DNA of 13,266 bases from Bacteroidales bacterium (GTDB lineage Bacteria > Bacteroidota > Bacteroidia > Bacteroidales > ML635J-15), in the NCBI GenBank assembly GCA_017997855.1, contig JAGOEF010000025.1, forward strand, positions 1-13,266. Reading direction: 5' to 3'. The position numbers were made by a program, and so were the translations under genes. Below, piece after piece: positions 1-7,433 of this stretch (the stretch's first letter is position 1; every line of letters starts with the position of its first letter). The notes beneath the pieces were generated by a model. It worked only from the letters and a program-made list of their open reading frames with translations. It was not told the origin of the DNA and did no database searches.

Positions 1-1345
1 CGTTACGTATGTACGGATAAACCTTTTTCAGGTCGAGGTCAAAAAGTCCTTTAAAATAAGCATCGGTCATAGTCATCAGCATGTGTTCGTAACGGCAGGT
101 ATTGAATGCCTGAAACCCGTTCTTTCCACTTGGCCGGAAACCTTCTCCCTGATGAGGTGTATGGTTGTTTTCGGGTGTAATTCCCCAATTATCGGCCTGT
201 TCATACAAATCGCGCAGAGATTTAATTATGTCACGATAAACCTGGGGTTGCCAAAGCGTGTATAACGGAAATTTGGTTCGGAAGTCATCCCAAAATGCAT
301 AATTACCATAGTGTAAATACCCGTCGGCCTGATGCGTTTTTTGGTCAAGTCCGGGATAAGTGCCATCCACGTCCGTGATTACCTGAGGTAAAAAGCAGGT
401 ATGATAAAGCGCGGTATAAAAAATAGTTTTATATTCCTCTTCTCCGTCAACCGTAATTAACCTGAGTTTTTTATTCCATGCCTCTAGTGCTTTTTCCCTC
501 ACTTCTTCAAAATTCATTCGGTCAGGACATTCCGTTTCCAGGTTTTTTCGGGCTGCATCCATATTGGTTAATGATACACCTACTTTGATTTCCAGCGGTT
601 TTCCCTGCAAATCGCCAAATTCGCAGACAAAACCCCCTGAATCCTGTTTATCAAGCATTGCCCCTTCAGCGAGCATTGTCCCATTCCAAATTTTCGTTGA
701 TTGAACTGGCGAACTGAATTTCATAACAAAATAAATTCCGCCATAGCAATACTGGATGCCCTCAATTTCCTGGTTTCCTTTCAACGAAAATGATATTCCC
801 CTGGAACGGGGCCGGTTTCCTTCGTACAAAAACAGGCGGGCAACCTGTCCTGCCGGAAATGAATATTTATGAACCCCTACACGCGTCTCTGCGGTCAATT
901 CAGCATGAATTTGCTCGTCGGGCAAGGTAACAGAATAATATCCAGGCGAGGCTTTTTCAGTTTTCTTATCGATATTTAAAACAGGGCTGAAATAAAAACT
1001 GTCGGGTGCATTGACAAATGGCACCAGTGAAAGTAAGCCGGAACGGTCGCAAATACTGGTGCCGCCCGAACTTCCTTTATGAAAGTTACTGAACCCGCGA
1101 ATCTGGCTGTCAGAAAAATCATATCCTGAATGCGCAAAATCACCGTCAGCAGTCAGGCTTCCCGGATAAGTATCGGGGCAAACCTCAACGAGGCCAAACG
1201 GGACCAGCGCAGCAGGTAGCCAGTGCCCATGGTCGCCTTGCGAACAAATAAACGGATTGACATAATCGACCGGCCGCTTCCCCTGGCATGAAGAAAGAAT
1301 TAAAAGGACTAAAATTAAATTCAGATATTCGATACACTTTTTCAT
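1..1345 (-). CDS. GH92-like alpha-mannosidase family lipoprotein (3' end outside window)
   Basis: An uninterrupted frame of 448 codons starts at the ATG at 1343-1345 and runs off the window, so the C-terminus is missing. It opens with a lipoprotein signal ending in LSSC (Cys20), implying a lipid-anchored exported protein. The N-terminal beta-sandwich carries GH92-type motifs: VNPF (residues 29-32), PFGLVEVCPDT (49-59) and IRGFSNFHKGSSGG (82-95). The start of the catalytic (alpha/alpha)6 domain is also recognisable, with FYTALYHT (309-316), DVDGTYPGLD (325-334) and FWDDFR (351-356). GH92 enzymes are calcium-dependent exo-alpha-mannosidases. The family's usual GNET-type segment before the DAY motif is replaced here by GKNGFQAFNTCRYEH (407-421), so the Glu acid expected about 15 residues before Asp428 is not there. 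The enzyme may therefore act on an unusual linkage or be inactive. The catalytic-base region lies outside the window. Family assignment is good; substrate unknown. Confidence 0.85.
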   Translation of the reverse strand, partial: MKKCIEYLNLILVLLILSSCQGKRPVDYVNPFICSQGDHGHWLPAALVPFGLVEVCPDTYPGSLTADGDFAHSGYDFSDSQIRGFSNFHKGSSGGTSICDRSGLLSLVPFVNAPDSFYFSPVLNIDKKTEKASPGYYSVTLPDEQIHAELTAETRVGVHKYSFPAGQVARLFLYEGNRPRSRGISFSLKGNQEIEGIQYCYGGIYFVMKFSSPVQSTKIWNGTMLAEGAMLDKQDSGGFVCEFGDLQGKPLEIKVGVSLTNMDAARKNLETECPDRMNFEEVREKALEAWNKKLRLITVDGEEEYKTIFYTALYHTCFLPQVITDVDGTYPGLDQKTHQADGYLHYGNYAFWDDFRTKFPLYTLWQPQVYRDIIKSLRDLYEQADNWGITPENNHTPHQGEGFRPSGKNGFQAFNTCRYEHMLMTMTDAYFKGLFDLDLKKVYPYIRN

Positions 1346-1357
1346 ACCTTTAATTTT

Positions 1358-1483
1358 TCAATTTAACTTTCGTGTAATTTTCGTAATTGTGTAAATGCTT
1401 TTTTCTTGTTCCCCAACGGTATGGAACTCGCCAAAATAAAGATTTTCATGGGTGTTAAGTTTTTTTATCATGGCTCGTTTCAT
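1358..1483 (-). other. Possible 41-residue small ORF in the spacer before the GH92-like gene
   Basis: The 174-nt gap between the GH105 and GH92-like genes contains an ATG-started frame (MKRAMIKKLN...ITRKLN) that stops 12 nt before the next start codon. It is basic and lacks a signal peptide or transmembrane segment. No family is recognised. Its position and co-orientation would allow translational coupling, but chance or a decayed gene fragment is equally likely. I see no hairpin or clear Bacteroidota-type promoter in this gap. Confidence 0.15.
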
Positions 1484-1519
1484 TTTCGTAATCAGTAAGT
1501 TTATTTTTCATTTATTTGT

Positions 1520-2647
1520 TTAACGAAGCAATGCCGTGGCACACCAAAGCAGGGGGGCATGCCCGTGCAAATCGCCAATAATTCGTTTACGGTCGAGATA
1601 ATACTGACGACTGTTGAAAATGTTGGTGCCTTCGCAAACTTCAGTCAGTTCATCATTTTGATTCAGATAACCGGTTACGGCAATCCATGCTTTGCGGGCA
1701 GCAGTTCCGTATTCTTTTTTATCGAGCCACCCGTTTTTAACCCCGGTAATCATTGCATAGGTGAACATGGCCGTACTCGATGTTTCAAACCATGCTTCCT
1801 GATCGTCAATAACTTGCCGCCACATGCCTTCCTGATCCTGATATTTCAACAAGGTTGCCATCATTTTGCGATAGCCGTTCATAATCCGGTCTTTATTGGG
1901 GTTATCTTTTGGCAGCGACCTGAGTAACTCAGCCATCCCAACTGCCATCCATCCATTGCCCCTGCCCCAGCAGAAAGGGGTTTCGGGCGAATGATAAAAT
2001 AATCCGTTTTCAAGTTGGATTTTATCGAGATAACAGACCATTTCTTTTGCTGCGCGATCAATATATTTCCGGTCGCCTGTTGCCCGGTATGCCTGCACCT
2101 GTACCGCGGTAATCATAAACATGTCGTCGATCCAGATACGGGTTTGCCATGAATAGCCCTGATCTGCCCATGCTTTTTCTTCCGGTTTTGCATTTTCAGG
2201 AAGGGTCCACTGGGTATCGGCATAATAGAGCCCCAAATCGAGATATTTTTGTTGTTTGGTCTGCATATACAATTCCAGGGGCACCGAACCGAAAACATTG
2301 TGATCAACATGATTTGCTTTGGGCTGAAGATTTTTTTCCGTAGTGAACAAAGGGGTAAAACGTTTTTCAAGCTGATGGCGTAAATCGTCGTCTTTGGTAA
2401 CTTTTGAGAACCATAGCCCGCCCAGCCAGGTACATACATCAGGATAAGTTACCAGAACAGGAGGCGTTTCGGGATGAGTGTTACCGTAATAAGTATGAGG
2501 GGTATTGATGAATTTAACAGCAATCCGTTTCCCGATTTCTTCGGGTGATTTGCCTTCCGGCCAGTGTTTCAGATCGTAATCAGATTGTGCATTGCTTATA
2601 ACCGTAGTCAGCAAAAATGAAAAAATTAGAAATATTATTGTTCTCAT
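1520..2647 (-). CDS. GH105 unsaturated rhamnogalacturonyl/glucuronyl hydrolase
   Basis: A 375-residue protein with a signal peptide (about residues 1-20, ending SNA before QSD), so probably periplasmic or surface-exposed. Family GH105 (YteR/YesR type, an (alpha/alpha)6 barrel) hydrolyses the 4,5-unsaturated uronic acid left at the non-reducing end of oligosaccharides by polysaccharide lyases, through hydration of the double bond. Family landmarks are RIWIDDMFM (170-178), whose Asp pair falls where the catalytic Asp is expected, FCWGRGNGW (225-233), GMWRQVIDD (274-282) and ETSSTAMFTY (288-297). Length is typical for a single-domain family member and the frame is intact. The gene begins 42 nt after the PL11-like lyase gene, the natural supplier of its unsaturated product, so co-transcription makes biochemical sense. 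Whether it prefers galacturonyl-rhamnose or a glucuronyl product cannot be read from the sequence. Confidence 0.93.
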   Translation of the reverse strand: MRTIIFLIFSFLLTTVISNAQSDYDLKHWPEGKSPEEIGKRIAVKFINTPHTYYGNTHPETPPVLVTYPDVCTWLGGLWFSKVTKDDDLRHQLEKRFTPLFTTEKNLQPKANHVDHNVFGSVPLELYMQTKQQKYLDLGLYYADTQWTLPENAKPEEKAWADQGYSWQTRIWIDDMFMITAVQVQAYRATGDRKYIDRAAKEMVCYLDKIQLENGLFYHSPETPFCWGRGNGWMAVGMAELLRSLPKDNPNKDRIMNGYRKMMATLLKYQDQEGMWRQVIDDQEAWFETSSTAMFTYAMITGVKNGWLDKKEYGTAARKAWIAVTGYLNQNDELTEVCEGTNIFNSRQYYLDRKRIIGDLHGHAPLLWCATALLR

Positions 2648-2689
2648 TGTAATTGGTTTTTTTACTTTTTTTAACTCAATTCTTGATAT

Positions 2690-5095
2690 TTATTTCGGAG
2701 GATTTTTAAGTTCCTGGTAATAAACTGAAGGGTATCCGCCTCCCATATTATGCGCAAGCCACATACGGTAGTCTCTGGTTTCAGTCGGAGTAATATAAGC
2801 TTTGTCAATCGGCTGGGTTGCGGTAACGACCAGAACTTCCGGCATCCCGTTGGCATTTGATCGGGTAATTATCAGTTCGTCGCGGAAATCGCCATATAAA
2901 TCAGCAACCATCAGCAATGAACCGTTGGGAATTTGGTTGGGGTGAACATCAGCAATTTCAACTACTTTTTCCCCATCAAATTTTCCAATTTTGCTGCCGT
3001 TCCCGATCAAAAGTTCCCTCGTGGGACTGCCATCCCATTCAACCGGAGTGTGGCGGGGAAAGGGTTCGGTAATGATTTTTCCGGCGGCTGAAAAAAGCAC
3101 CAGTTTTATATCCCCATGACCGGCGCGGCTCGCAAGGCACTCGATTCCGGGAGAACCTTCCCAAATATCGCTGGCATAACCGATATGGCCGTGCGTCCAG
3201 CGGGGATCATCTTCCCGGTTGACTTTCCAAATCACCTCGCCGGAATTGGCATCAACCATATATGCTCCGGCATGGGCATTCGATTCTACTACATAGTAAA
3301 CTTCCAATCCGGGCCGGTCGGGAAGGAAATCGTTAATAGTGACAATATCCGGATGTTGCCTGTAAATTGACCAGCGCATGGTCCCGTCATGGTTCAGGCA
3401 GGTGGTTCCATCGAAAACTTCCTGTTTGCCATCGCCATCCACATCGGCAATTTCAATTTTATGACCTCCGCTCCCGTTGGTTTCGGCAAAACTGTCGAAC
3501 TGCCAGAGCTTCCTTAATTCAGAATCATAAGCAACAAATACTTCATTTTCATATAATCCCGTTTGGGTTACAACGGCAGGATGAATTCCGTCGAGACAGG
3601 CAATTGAAAGGTGGATCCGGGTGGAAGACCGTTGAAAATCAGTAGCCATTTCCGGCCATGGGGTTTTGTGTTTCACGGTTCCGGTCATTCCATCCAAAAT
3701 AGCGACGAACACCGAGTCTCCCAGTTGAATGCGGGTAATCACATCGGCTTTCCCGTCGCCGTCCATATCCCAAACATTGAACGGAGCGTTGTTGGCGCTT
3801 CCGTAACAATGATCGTGATAACAAATATCCTTTCGCCACAGTGACCGCCCGTATGATGAAAATGCTTCCATCTGGACGGGAATGCCCGGGTCTTGTGTCA
3901 TTTCGTAATTTCCGTTTCCAAGCCGGATGACACAATCCATGGTTCCATCGCCGTCAAGGTCGCCAAAGACAGGGACAACAGCACCAGGTTTGCAAACAGG
4001 TTTAAACGCGACAACAACTGAGTTTTCTGTTTCACCAATAGTGATGCCTGTCCATTCTGAACGCTGGCCTTCCTTTCCTTTACTATCGACCGGACGAATG
4101 TAATAGTGATATCTTTTCCCCGAAATGAGATCAGTGTCCTGAAAGGTTGTGCTGTTTTTAACAGGTTCCTTGTTGATCCGGAATCCCGCGTGGTTTCTGG
4201 AACCGGATCGGTAAACATTGAACCGGGTAGTTTGGGTATCATTATCCAGAAGGGCCCAACTAATAAAAACCTGTCCGTTTCCACACGAAACAGCGCACAA
4301 TTTCCGGGGCTGAATGCGCCAGTCGGCACCTTCGGGCTGGCGTACCGGACGAAATCCCACGTCGGGATGCCGGATACCAGACGATAATTCCGACTGGTTG
4401 CCGCAACGCAGGTATTCCTGTCCGCGAGCCCAGGAACCGCCCATCCGGCTTCCTTCCAGCGTGGGCACATCGGTGATCCGGTACTTAAAAGGAGTGACTG
4501 CCGGATCGAGTAGATTTACCGTCAGATGCCAAATATTACCAGCCATGTTGTACAAACCATAATCATTAGGTTTATTAGAACGCGCCGGCTGAAGATAATC
4601 CTGCCATCGATCGAACCGGCGGTTTGCTTTCTCATCGTAGTTGGCTTTTCCTTCCGGGCTGTTGTCTCCCCAGGGATATTTTTTATCGATCAATCCACCC
4701 CTTGAAGCATATTCAAATTCGACGGTGGTTGGCAAACGGTAAATTCTACCTTCTTCCCCTGAAATCCAGTTCAGGTAATGATCAACATCTGTCCGGTTCA
4801 CAAAGATGACCGGATAATCATCTTTCTTATCGGGAATTTGTCCGTTAATCCAATGTAGCGGCGGTTGATATCCGGTTGCATCGGTAAACTTTTTATATTC
4901 GGCGTTGGTAACCGGATGATCGAGCATCTCAAAATCATCCACCCGAACATTGTTTCGGACAGAGTCAGTTAGAATATCCCCACTCCGGAATATTCCTCCT
5001 TTGATAAAGACAAAACCTTTTAATCCGGTATCTCCGGCAATAGCTGGAGAACTAATTATTAGCAGAGTAAATAAAAGATAGATGGTCTGTTTCAT
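2690..5095 (-). CDS. Fusion: FGE/SUMF1-like domain plus PL11-like rhamnogalacturonan lyase domain
   Basis: An 801-residue secreted protein with a signal peptide ending at AIA (residue 20). Residues ~28-252 form a formylglycine-generating-enzyme-like (SUMF1/EgtB/PvdO) domain: HPVTNAEYKKF (60-70), YRLPTTVEFEYASRGG (119-134), YPWGD (140-144), DYGLYNMAGNIWH (178-190), MGGSW (218-222) and VGFRPVR (246-252). The paired catalytic cysteines normally following GGS are missing (ARGQEYLRC), so sulfatase activation is unlikely. Residues ~262-350 resemble the PL11/fibronectin-III-like entry strand (GQVFISWALL, FNVYRSG), and ~360-800 form a propeller with three DxDGDG calcium-type motifs (379-387, 443-451, 551-559), PDRPGLEVYYV (592-602) and WTHGHIGYASDI (633-644). 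PL11 cleaves rhamnogalacturonan by beta-elimination. The usual HGDxxH-like stretch reads RQHPDIV (579-585), marking a divergent subfamily, so lyase activity is probable but unproven. The GH105 gene follows. Confidence 0.85.
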   Translation of the reverse strand: MKQTIYLLFTLLIISSPAIAGDTGLKGFVFIKGGIFRSGDILTDSVRNNVRVDDFEMLDHPVTNAEYKKFTDATGYQPPLHWINGQIPDKKDDYPVIFVNRTDVDHYLNWISGEEGRIYRLPTTVEFEYASRGGLIDKKYPWGDNSPEGKANYDEKANRRFDRWQDYLQPARSNKPNDYGLYNMAGNIWHLTVNLLDPAVTPFKYRITDVPTLEGSRMGGSWARGQEYLRCGNQSELSSGIRHPDVGFRPVRQPEGADWRIQPRKLCAVSCGNGQVFISWALLDNDTQTTRFNVYRSGSRNHAGFRINKEPVKNSTTFQDTDLISGKRYHYYIRPVDSKGKEGQRSEWTGITIGETENSVVVAFKPVCKPGAVVPVFGDLDGDGTMDCVIRLGNGNYEMTQDPGIPVQMEAFSSYGRSLWRKDICYHDHCYGSANNAPFNVWDMDGDGKADVITRIQLGDSVFVAILDGMTGTVKHKTPWPEMATDFQRSSTRIHLSIACLDGIHPAVVTQTGLYENEVFVAYDSELRKLWQFDSFAETNGSGGHKIEIADVDGDGKQEVFDGTTCLNHDGTMRWSIYRQHPDIVTINDFLPDRPGLEVYYVVESNAHAGAYMVDANSGEVIWKVNREDDPRWTHGHIGYASDIWEGSPGIECLASRAGHGDIKLVLFSAAGKIITEPFPRHTPVEWDGSPTRELLIGNGSKIGKFDGEKVVEIADVHPNQIPNGSLLMVADLYGDFRDELIITRSNANGMPEVLVVTATQPIDKAYITPTETRDYRMWLAHNMGGGYPSVYYQELKNPPK

Positions 5096-5201
5096 GGTTT
5101 AGTAGTATTTAAAGTTATGTTGATTTATATTTTATTGTTTAAATATACAGGACATTTGGTTATTTGAATGTTAAAATGGCATTAATATAAACATTATGCA
5201 A

Positions 5202-5876
5202 TTATGGATTGAGAATGAACTCAATCTTTGCCGGGATCGAAATCCGGTTACCCAACGTGATTGGTTTTGACAAACCGATGCCTGCATTGACTACCGCCGC
5301 GCAAGAAGCATAAAAACCTTCCCAGAGGGTCATCCCGGTAAAAACAGTTGCCTTCGCTTTCCCGTAGTCTTTCTCATATTTTATTTCGACATACGATGAA
5401 AAGTTTTGTTCATTTGTCATTGCTTTCCGATCAGCGCCCCAAAACCACAGGGAATACTGTATTGACAAGGGGACTTTAAGAATTGGCTGATAAACAAAAC
5501 ACACAACTAACATATGCATGGTGGTTTTCCTGTTCATATCGAAAAAGCCGTGTTTAGCCCCGATTGAATCGTTGATAGCAAAATAATCAACAAATCCAAG
5601 GCTTAGTTTAGTAGTTAACTGGTATTCAGGAATAAAATCAATCTCGCTGTATGCGCGTCTTTCAATAGGGTAAGAACCCCATACCGAAATATTCATTCGT
5701 TCATTGGCAAACCCAATAGAGGGTTGAACCACAGGAGCTTCAGAGTAAGCTGTTCCTCTCAAAATCCAGCGATTAGCCAGATCAACCTGTAGATAAAAGC
5801 AAGAATCTGCCTTTCCCGCCCTTGCCAATGAAACTAATAAATTAATAAATATCAATAATAGAAATGCCCTTTTCAT
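5202..5876 (-). CDS. Putative small outer-membrane beta-barrel protein
   Basis: A 224-residue protein with a signal peptide (residues 1-20, cut after ARA). The mature part is rich in alternating hydrophobic/polar stretches with frequent Tyr, Phe and Trp, and has no long hydrophobic helix after the signal, which fits a transmembrane beta-barrel. The segments NRWILRGTAYSEAPVVQPSIGF (split as NRWILRGTAYSE and APVVQPSIGF, 35-56), MNISVWGSYPIERRAYSEID (61-80) and LGFVDYFA (93-100) resemble the pattern 'RG...P.QP.i.f...WGsy...E.D...DYf' seen in TorF-like putative porins of Bacteroidota. The gene sits 22 nt after the preceding gene. It is likely co-transcribed and may form a channel or hold another PUL protein at the outer membrane. 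A 106-nt AT-rich spacer separates it from the fusion gene downstream. Function is inferred from general character, and there is no specific substrate assignment. Confidence 0.6.
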   Translation of the reverse strand: MKRAFLLLIFINLLVSLARAGKADSCFYLQVDLANRWILRGTAYSEAPVVQPSIGFANERMNISVWGSYPIERRAYSEIDFIPEYQLTTKLSLGFVDYFAINDSIGAKHGFFDMNRKTTMHMLVVCFVYQPILKVPLSIQYSLWFWGADRKAMTNEQNFSSYVEIKYEKDYGKAKATVFTGMTLWEGFYASCAAVVNAGIGLSKPITLGNRISIPAKIEFILNP

Positions 5877-5898
5877 TTTGTTCGTTGTGAGTCAGGAA

Positions 5899-7416
5899 CT
5901 ATTTTTTTCTGATTTCTATTTTGTTAACACCTAGTCTTTTAATAATTAAAACATTGTTTATCCCCCGGAAATCTCCGAAAGACCAATATTTTTCGTTGAG
6001 GAGCTTTCCATTTGAAAATACTTCGGGGACAAAAGTTAGTTTTATCCGTTCGGTACCAGCTTTATCAAGAGAGGTATAAGCAATATTCCCGGGAGAATAA
6101 TCGACCTTGGTAATCATTGATGAAGAATAAAAAATATGATCTTCGCCAGGAGGCAACATATCTGGCAACTCGGCCATTCCGTCGAGAATATGGGGCAAAT
6201 AATCCCAGTACGAATCGGAAAACCAAGGCTCAATATATTCAATTCCAGTATAATTAATGGCCTGATGATTTTTAGAGTACTGATTGTAAGCTGAATAGGT
6301 AGAAAGAGCAAAAGAAGCACGTGCCTCTTCACGTACACCTTCATCCAGGCAAACGCCGTACCATTTGGCAACAACAGAAGCATAACGGGCCGTATGGCTG
6401 CTCATTTCTTTAAAACATCCATCCTGCTCTTTAATACTGGTTGCACCAAACCTTTTCACCTGACCAAAACGGTTCTCCACCCATTGGATTAATGCAGGAA
6501 TATGTATTTTATAATCAGGATCAATCCCGGGATTTTTCAGGATATACCGTGCCGTTTCCATAGGATTTTGCTGGTTTAGGTTAGTATAATTGGAAGATAC
6601 ATCTTCATAGTATCCCGACCAATGATTATTCTTCATCGGATAATCAAGTATCCATCTCCAAAGCAAATCACGTTTACTTTTAAGTTCCTTTTTGTCCAAA
6701 GAGACAGATATTTCATTCGAAAGTTCATCGAATAGTTGAAGAGGGAGGATCATGTTTGAACAATAAGTGTCTAATATTTTACCTGTTTTTAGGTTGACCA
6801 TAAACGGGATAGGAGAATTCTTTTTGTCACCTTGCTTAACATGTGCCAGAATGGTTTTGGCAATCGTTTCGGCTTTCACGAAATATTGTTTTTCTCCGGT
6901 AAACCGGAAGTAGTCCAGATAGCCCAGGGCAACCATACAGATTTTGTCCACTCCGCTCCATTCGTCGGTATATTCACCATCCGGAGTATCGTCCTGTGTT
7001 CTTGGCACATCGGCCCACACCCAGTCTGACGGCGTATGATAATACGCCACCCTTTGAATGAGCTTCCTTACCGGATCGAGCGCCGCTGTATCGCCGGTAT
7101 AGGCGTAATACCTCTTAAAAGTTTCCATTCCCCAGTAAACATTACTGCCCTGATTATTCTGTTTGTAACAAAACGAACCGTCTTTGTATAGCTTTGAAGT
7201 AACCAGGTAAAGCGGGTCATCGCCAAACTTTGTTTTGTAGGAAGGACAGTTTTCAAGATAATTCATACTCCAACGAAGTACATTGTTGTATTCTGTCCAC
7301 GGTTGAAGTTTGCCTTCCTTTAAAACAACTTCGTGATCCAATATCTTTTCCGGGTTTTGGGCAGTTCCTGCAATTACAAAGAATATAAAAACAAATAAAA
7401 AATCAATCCATTTCAT
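5899..7416 (-). CDS. Secreted protein of unknown function, six-hairpin-glycosidase-like
   Basis: The ATG at 7414-7416 is chosen because it gives a clean signal peptide (MKWIDFLFVFIFFVIAGTAQ) and starts 17 nt after the preceding stop; the longer frame would overlap that gene by 43 nt. The product is 505 residues. Its body shows repeated helix-pair patterns rich in aromatics and Asp/Glu: YWGMETFKRYYAYTGD (94-109), DEWSGVDKICMVALGYLDYF (151-170) and SSHTARYASVVAKWYG (339-354). This resembles (alpha/alpha)6 toroid enzymes such as glycoside hydrolases and lyases. The last ~70 residues (KLTFVPEVFSNGKLL..., 459-503) look like a small beta-sandwich tail. I cannot place it in a named CAZy family. Its place among PUL enzymes suggests a glycan-degrading or modifying role. 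Candidate acidic residues include the Asp/Glu-rich WADVPRTQDDTPDGEYTDEW (134-153), but no catalytic assignment is justified. Confidence 0.8.
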   Translation of the reverse strand: MKWIDFLFVFIFFVIAGTAQNPEKILDHEVVLKEGKLQPWTEYNNVLRWSMNYLENCPSYKTKFGDDPLYLVTSKLYKDGSFCYKQNNQGSNVYWGMETFKRYYAYTGDTAALDPVRKLIQRVAYYHTPSDWVWADVPRTQDDTPDGEYTDEWSGVDKICMVALGYLDYFRFTGEKQYFVKAETIAKTILAHVKQGDKKNSPIPFMVNLKTGKILDTYCSNMILPLQLFDELSNEISVSLDKKELKSKRDLLWRWILDYPMKNNHWSGYYEDVSSNYTNLNQQNPMETARYILKNPGIDPDYKIHIPALIQWVENRFGQVKRFGATSIKEQDGCFKEMSSHTARYASVVAKWYGVCLDEGVREEARASFALSTYSAYNQYSKNHQAINYTGIEYIEPWFSDSYWDYLPHILDGMAELPDMLPPGEDHIFYSSSMITKVDYSPGNIAYTSLDKAGTERIKLTFVPEVFSNGKLLNEKYWSFGDFRGINNVLIIKRLGVNKIEIRKK

Positions 7417-7433
7417 ATACTCAACTATTTGAT

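Noticed and set aside
1559..1927. Plus-strand open frame opposite the GH105 gene
   Set aside because: It is the antisense shadow of a well-supported gene with clear family motifs on the minus strand.
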